Below, piece by piece: positions 58,001 to 64,000 of a DNA stretch of 64,000 nt. How positions within the stretch are numbered: position 1 is the stretch's first letter; the number at the start of each line of letters is the position of its first letter. A model generated the notes under the pieces. It saw nothing but the letters and a program-made list of their open reading frames with translations. It did no database searches and had not been told where the DNA came from. The position numbers and the translations under genes were made by a program. Source of the DNA: Macrosoma leucophasiata (taxonomy: Eukaryota > Arthropoda > Insecta > Lepidoptera > Hedylidae); contig JAWQUS010000027.1 in the NCBI GenBank assembly GCA_036365455.1, forward strand, positions 15,116,501-15,180,500, in the 5' to 3' direction.

Positions 58001-60584
58001 GCTGTAAGTAGCCACGATTTGCGCGGTTCCCATAGATCCAGCGCATTATGCTCACGAAGATAGTTGAAGCGCGGTCCATCACCAGAAACCAATTATTTAA
58101 TGTCGCTTATCAGAGAACAAAGCTCGCAGCGAGCGAGTTTCTCTCCGCCATTGTCCGCACGACAACTCGAAGGGCACATTCCCGTTGAATCATACTTACA
58201 CCGAATTCCTCATCAATTTGTTAATTAAACAAACACGTAAATATTTTTTTGTTAAACCTTTAACGGTAGTCGACATTCAACACGACGCGATCTCGCAAAT
58301 AACTCGGCGCGATCAAAGGCGTCGGTCGAAAATTAATTATCAATTTGTCGTGGGTGCCAGGCAGGGCGACATAAATCGATCGGGCATATCTGCCTGCAGC
58401 CACATTAGCCACGCTCCAACATGAGATAAGGATAACAAATGCTCAGTTTAAGGTTATCTGAACATCGCAGACATAAGAGAGCTTTTTGCCACCGCGTCCC
58501 TCGATTTGACCTTATGGTATCGTTTTACCTTTAATGTCGCTCTTTATCAAATAGCGCTAAGCCGTGTTGTTGAAACCACAAAAAACAAATTATACGACCA
58601 TTTTTCATTACATTAAGGAAGGTGTGTGATGATATTGAAGTATAATATATAACGTTGTACATCATTTATGTAAATTAAACGTATCTAATATCTAGATGTG
58701 AGATAAGAGGATTACATTATAAAAACAAAAGTGGAGCTGAACTTAGCCTTTGGCGTACAAAACGGCAAAATACCAGCTAACATGCTCGGGAGGTTATTTT
58801 TAAAGCTGCCGTGATCTTCAATCCTGCCTACCTACCTATGTTAATCGGGTGGGGAGATTTGACGACATAGCCGAGTATAATTATAATCTTATTTCACATC
58901 ATAGAATGTAAATGAAGTACATAGGTATTCACTCCAATGTAAATTTCGCGTAAATATTAAACGTTGATACACACCGTGATAAGTAGAACGTGTATATTAA
59001 TATGCATGTTCTGTGCAAACTGATCAAGACTTTCATAATTCTCAGTATAAAGTATGGGAAAATAATTGGTGGAAGACTAGAAAATACTTACAAACGCCCA
59101 CATGTGTTCGTATAATTCAGTCGACGTGGTTGTTACAATTTACAATTGTATTCAAATCAAATATCATCAAGATGTAGGACTTTTTGATACTTACACGATC
59201 GCCTTTAAGCCATCTAACAAAGATTTATTCTACATTAGATATCCACATTACGATCGAGGGAGTGCAGTTAGTAGATTGCGTTTTAAAATGGCGTTCTTTT
59301 TCAGCCGTAGCTAGAGTATAATTATCAAGCCACAAACGCATGCGAAATTGGGGTCTCACCTCGGCTCGGCGGCCATAAATAAAATAAAATGAGCCGCGTC
59401 GGTGGGAGGAACAGTGCGCTAATGAATAAGCTGGATGACCCAGCGCTGCCCAGCGGGGTGCGACCACCTCGCCACGATGCCCTCTAAACTTTACATCCAT
59501 TCCATTGGCTCACCACATCTTCCGCCGCAACCGTCCTAGCCCGTTTTTCTAATAACATATTAGGAACATTCCGGCCTCCAGCCATATTTAAAAGCTTAAC
59601 TCGAGATCGCAGTTTGCGATTTAATTCCCTAAACAAAACATTAATTTTAACTGTAATTTTATTTTTAATTTTAACGTATAAATAGTTAAAAGAAATGTAC
59701 ATACCTATTCCATTATGTTAAAACTTGCTTACTGTTAAAGAGACTACCGAAGCCTACTGAGCTTTAGATTACACAAATGTATAACTGTAAAGGATTACTC
59801 AACACGATATTTGATTTGAATATGAATAGCTAGGCGCCATGAGGCAGGTACATAAAAAAACCGGCCCAAAATAATAATAGTAGACAAATGTCCCTCATGG
59901 CGAACACAATGAACGACCTCCGAGCGATCAATTCACTTTAAAGACATGCTAATTTTTAAGTCTAGTGCTCTTTATTTCTATTTAGGGTCATACTAAACTG
60001 GATACATAAATAAATCTTAATAAGTAAAAGTGCATCCACAATAGCTACCATATAAACATGCTACTTTGTTTTAAATTATAAAATAGAGGAGTTCATGACT
60101 AAGTAAATATCAGATTTTAGTTACCCACTTACTTGTTTATCTAATACATACGAGATCAAACGATTCTTGCAGTATCGTGGAAAGAAAATCCACTTGAGTG
60201 GATTTTATTTAGCACCATTTAATATGGAACACACATAAAACGTATAAGATGGTTGATATAAAATTCTGGTATCATATTCCGTTTTTCTCGAGCTGTAAAT
60301 ATAAATCTTTAATCTGAAAATGTGTTAAAACTATGACCAGTTTGAAATAAAACATGAACTTTACACAAATCGGGTTGAACAACACAAAGCATGTATGAGA
60401 CGGTCAGATTCGCAGGTAGGTAGAGTCAGCCATTATTTATATTAATTGAATGTAAGACTACGACTACACAACAGAGTGTCGACTAAATTGATGTATTACT
60501 AATAATTATAAATATCAAGGTGGATTTATACACTTAGCTTAAATAATTTAAGAAGCAAATTTAATTTCAATGGTAGTTTAACTT
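55046..60584. other. long stretch without recognised repeats; candidate hedgehog regulatory DNA
   Basis: No SINE, Helitron or RT signature was seen over about 5.5 kb, which contrasts with the rest of the window. GC-balanced, CpG-containing blocks occur at about 55880-56130, 56300-56600, 56780-56960, 58010-58500 and 59330-59600. No reading frame has a recognisable domain. The position in hh intron 1 and the low repeat content fit conserved regulatory sequence, but this is inference only. Confidence 0.4.
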
Positions 60585-60835
60585 CAGAGACGAAATCAAG
60601 AGCTTATGTACCACCGCATTACATTACAATCTACTTGCCACTTACACTAAATGGTAGTGTACAGTAATATCGTGATCTTGTCATGTTGTTATAAACTGCC
60701 CTGTAATATGGCACAACGGCACAAAGGCACAGACACATATTGAAATATCAGATTTTTTTGCGTAGATGTTTACAGGCTTCAGAATTCACTCATCATCAAT
60801 GTGAATTGTCTGCTTGTTTGCTACTTTATGACATA
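60585..60835 (+). repeat. diverged family V repeat
   Basis: TACCACCGCATTACATTACAATC, AAATGGTAGTGTACAG, CATCAATGTGAATTGTCTGC and TTGCTACTTTATGACATA follow the family order. Confidence 0.65.
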
Positions 60836-61038
60836 CTAGCGGCTCGCCCCGGTTTCGCACAGGTGCAATGTTATCAACATTACTACTATCATATTAAATA
60901 ACCAATAGCACTCCTGAAAGTGTAGCTTTCAGATTGTGAAATAATTTTCATAGTAGATTCGGCGTGTGAAGATTAGCCCTAACAAACAAACAAACCATCA
61001 AAGTTACAAACTTTACCTCTTTATAATATTAGTATAGA
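60836..61038 (-). mobile_element. short Helitron with classic termini
   Basis: On the minus strand it starts A|TCTATACTAATATTATAAAG (61039/61038) and ends GGGGCGAGCCGCTAG|T (60836/60835), 203 bp. It is a different family from A and C. It is inserted directly at the 3' end of a family V repeat. Confidence 0.88.
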
Positions 61039-63904
61039 TACCTATCGTGTTATTATAACAAAGCTAAAAATAGTAGGGACAGTACACTACTTATACCATC
61101 GAAACAAATATCTGCGTGATTTGTCATGTGCTGAATACTGGTATGAGTAGGTTTGTGTGGAGGATGAGCGTGGTTGCACAGGAGCAGCGTCCGCGCCCGC
61201 GTCCGCGCCTGCGCCTGCAACTGCGACCCAGCCTGCGACCGAGCCTGTCCCGTCGCGCGATCTTTATCTGACGTCGCCGTGTCGACTTCACAATGCCATC
61301 TTTTGTATTCCGACACGATAATTTATTGCCACCAAACAGTGCTTACAAGAACGAGACAGCTCCGCGATTTGAGTTATTCATATCGACCACGCCCTTTTTC
61401 CTATCTAAAACTGGATGATAACCACAAAAATGCGTTTATAGTTGTACGATTTGTAAAAAAACGTACGTTCCTGTATATTAATAATATCCCATATTCTTCT
61501 TTATTGTTTTGCTCAAACATTTGTTTTACCTACCTAATAGTCCGAAGAAGACGAGAAATCTATAACTGATATCTTTCCGTGGTCATGTGTTCTCTAATCA
61601 TTTAGTGTATACTGGTCAAGTGCAGTAGTATCAAAGGCTTGAGAAAAACATTAAAAAAGAAACCTTAGACAAAATTTTAACTTTGGCAAACACTCGAAGC
61701 GGACAGAAAATAATGAGTTGGACAATGCAAGAGACGATAGGTATTCGCATATATCCGAGAGCATTCAGGTCAACGCATCGCGTGTTTTAATAGTTATGAC
61801 TGGCGCGTCGGCTCTTGTATTAAAACAATGACCAATAACTTAGTATTTATATCTCATTGGACAACAAAAGTGGCAGGTACTCGTGCGGGGCTATCTCCGT
61901 TGCTATTAGGCGCTTCCGCATCTTAACACGAGGAACATATTTATAGAATTACTGTGACAGTTAACTAACACTAGGTAATTATATAAATGAAGCTAATACA
62001 CCTAATATGAACTTTTACCTTCGTGAGAAAACGTAAAAAATTTAAGCTATGTTTTCTATGTTTATATACATGAAATATTGATTGACATAAAATATATGAT
62101 ATGTTAAATATAAGTTTAAGTCGTAAACGCGGAAGTTGTGTTCTTCAAGTCATTTGAAAATAATAAAACCAAAACGCGACTGTGCCTTATCGAGAACACG
62201 ATCGTTCATAGTCAAAATAAAATCGCCAATACACCGACCGTCGCGAAGTAACCATTACAATCATTAGTTTATTAATCGCAAACCATACCATAGCATTGTT
62301 CTCAGGTGGACAATCGTCGCTAGACCAAATAACGCCAATACCGACGGCTTGGCTTACCTAAATACGGAGACTAAAAAAGAAAAAACTAGACACAGTAGTA
62401 TTGCATTTCAAACCGGTCTGTGGGCGATGACATTCTCAAGGTAATGTTCTAATGTTCATCAAAATAAACAATTGACACACAAATCATTATGTAAATACCT
62501 ACATTCAAATTAAAAAAAAATAAGAATCATTTGGCAAGTAGGTAGGTACATGTATATGTTCGCGTTCCAGTTTAGAATTAGAATTAATTACGTAAATAAT
62601 GAACGTGTAATTGAAATTGAACAGTATTTAAGAAACATCATCCATTATAGTGAGGGCGATGGTAAAATGAGTTTCGTGAGAACATATCGAATGTTACCTA
62701 CTATAACCGCAGTAAGAACAAATTCCAACAATGCTTTAGCGCCGACGGTTTCCGAATAAACACCGTTTTATAAATTACGTTTACGTACGAGTTATATGAT
62801 TGTTTCTGGTTTATTGGGCTGCCGATGCGAGAAATACAATCATGTAACACACAGCATGCACTCTGATTCGTTTAAAGGGAATACACCATGTAATTGATCG
62901 GCGATTGTTGAAGTTTAATTTATAAGCAAACTAGCCTATACATACGCGGTTTCTACGAAGTCATAAGGTGGGATTTTAACGAGTAAACCATTGAAATCAT
63001 GCTTCAATGCCACGTCTTATAAACATGCACATCATAAAAAAACGTATTATATGGTCATGTGCGAAAATCTTTCAATTCCTATGAATCTATATAAATTATA
63101 TTCTCTTGTATAACTGATTCACTGACTGACAGACGTTATTTTACAATATATCATTTTTAAGCTTCTTTTTGTAAGGTTGTAAAATGTTGGGAGACATTTT
63201 TTGAATCTCAATCTATTAGGAGACAATGTAAAGAAACGTTCATATGAAAATATTTATTTTTGAACTTGTAAGTGAAACAATAGATACTATTTAAAAATGT
63301 TTATGGAAATGACTTAAGAAAAAGATATGGGGGTGAAAATAGTATGGAGAATGATTTGTTATTCAAGTTGCTGTCATGATAGGTAGATATTGGCTACTAC
63401 TTAAACGTACAATTTGGAAATAGGTACCTACATACTTTTTTATTTGCACTGACTTCGCTGAATACTTCTTAAGAAGATATACATATAATTAAATTTTAAA
63501 AGAAAAAATGTTTTTTGTCATTTAGAAAGGAAATTAATTAAAACATTGTATAGAAGTAACGATGATTTATGTGTTCTATCATAAAAAATCTGCCTAATTG
63601 ATTTGAAGAAAGCTTTGATTTGCGCTGTCTAGTAATATTATCGTTTTTTACAAAAAAAATATACAAATTATATTTTTCATTACGCAAATGTTTCACGGTG
63701 TGTGCTAACCAAAACACATTATTCAAATTCAAAAATCTGTGTAAGTGGTGTAAACGAACCATATGGGTGAATACAAATTGATGGTCGTATTAAAGTAAAC
63801 AGTCGAATCGCCAGTGGCGCCCACATTGTTATGAACGAACTTCTTTATAATTCCATAAGTGTGTTCCATGTCTCAATAAAGATCTAAGTATTGTAATGAT
63901 ATTT
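61039..63904. other. intronic DNA, one GC-rich patch
   Basis: 61180-61260 is an imperfect array of GCGCCC/GCGTCC/CTGCGA-type units. 61730-62420 and 62640-62760 are GC-balanced and single-copy-looking. No hh exon 1 and no other gene was recognised. Confidence 0.4.
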
Positions 63905-64000
63905 TACTCATGGTAGAGTGTTGGTGCTCTATTTGCCTTATGGTATTGTTTGACACTATCGTGTTGGGGTTAGATTGTATAGTCCCGTAATTTCTGTCAA
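63905..64000 (+). repeat. diverged family V repeat, cut by the window end
   Basis: ATGGTAGAGTGTTGGTG, TGACACTATCGTGTTGGGG and TAATTTCTGTCAA follow the 5' half of the family. Confidence 0.55.

Larger units (their letters stand above)
45101..64000 (-). other. hh: hedgehog intron 1 (partial; upstream exon outside the window)
   Basis: The acceptor at 45101 has a pyrimidine-rich stretch before it. Scanning the minus strand up to 64000 showed no candidate for the conserved upstream exon, so this is taken as incomplete intron 1. It holds SINE-like copies, an RTE fragment, Helitrons, a CR1-like pseudogene and long apparently single-copy DNA. Confidence 0.75.

Noticed and set aside
61053..61569. Frames on both strands at 61.05-61.57 kb as the missing hh exon 1
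   Set aside because: Neither translation contains the conserved Hedgehog N-terminal motifs. The region is a GC-rich repeat patch.

Overview
The window looks like nuclear DNA of a moth or butterfly (Lepidoptera). It is AT-rich and intron-dominated, and it is dense in Helitrons, short interspersed repeats, hAT- and Harbinger-like MITEs, and decayed Jockey, CR1 and RTE retrotransposons of the kinds common in lepidopteran genomes. The species and genus cannot be read from the sequence.

The only clearly recognisable host gene is hedgehog (hh) on the minus strand. Three consecutive coding exons are visible: the zinc-binding half of the signalling domain (44839-45100), the junction exon carrying the Gly-Cys-Phe autocleavage site (29892-30034), and the terminal exon with the rest of the Hint/Hog autoprocessing domain and the C-terminal sterol-dependent region (28106-28570). 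Splice phases agree across both junctions. The first exon (signal peptide and palmitoylated N-terminus) was not found and probably lies beyond 64000. Intron 1 is therefore more than 18.9 kb, intron 2 is 14.8 kb and intron 3 is 1.3 kb.

Layout: 1-10 kb holds Helitrons, one with a 1.56-kb GC-rich minisatellite, an RT remnant, and a tRNA-like cloverleaf inside a perfect 28-bp inverted repeat. From 10 to 18.5 kb there is mostly plain AT-rich sequence with SINE-like copies and a perfect 265-bp tandem duplication. A possible THAP zinc-finger first exon sits at 18.8 kb. From 20.6 to 25.3 kb there are RT pseudogenes on both strands and a Harbinger-like MITE with a hAT-like MITE nested in it. From 25.3 to 28.1 kb is hh 3' flank. 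From 28.1 to 45.1 kb is the hh body; its large intron contains an open Jockey-type RT reading frame flanked by perfect 333-bp direct repeats. From 45.1 to 64 kb is hh intron 1, with an RTE fragment, a 1.4-kb Helitron, a CR1-like pseudogene, and long apparently single-copy stretches that could hold hh regulatory DNA.

The mobile elements do not form a pathway with hh. No strong case for a wholly new biological system was found. The most unusual structures are the tRNA-like hairpin insertion, the RT unit with long terminal direct repeats, the G-quadruplex-rich minisatellite, and the THAP exon.
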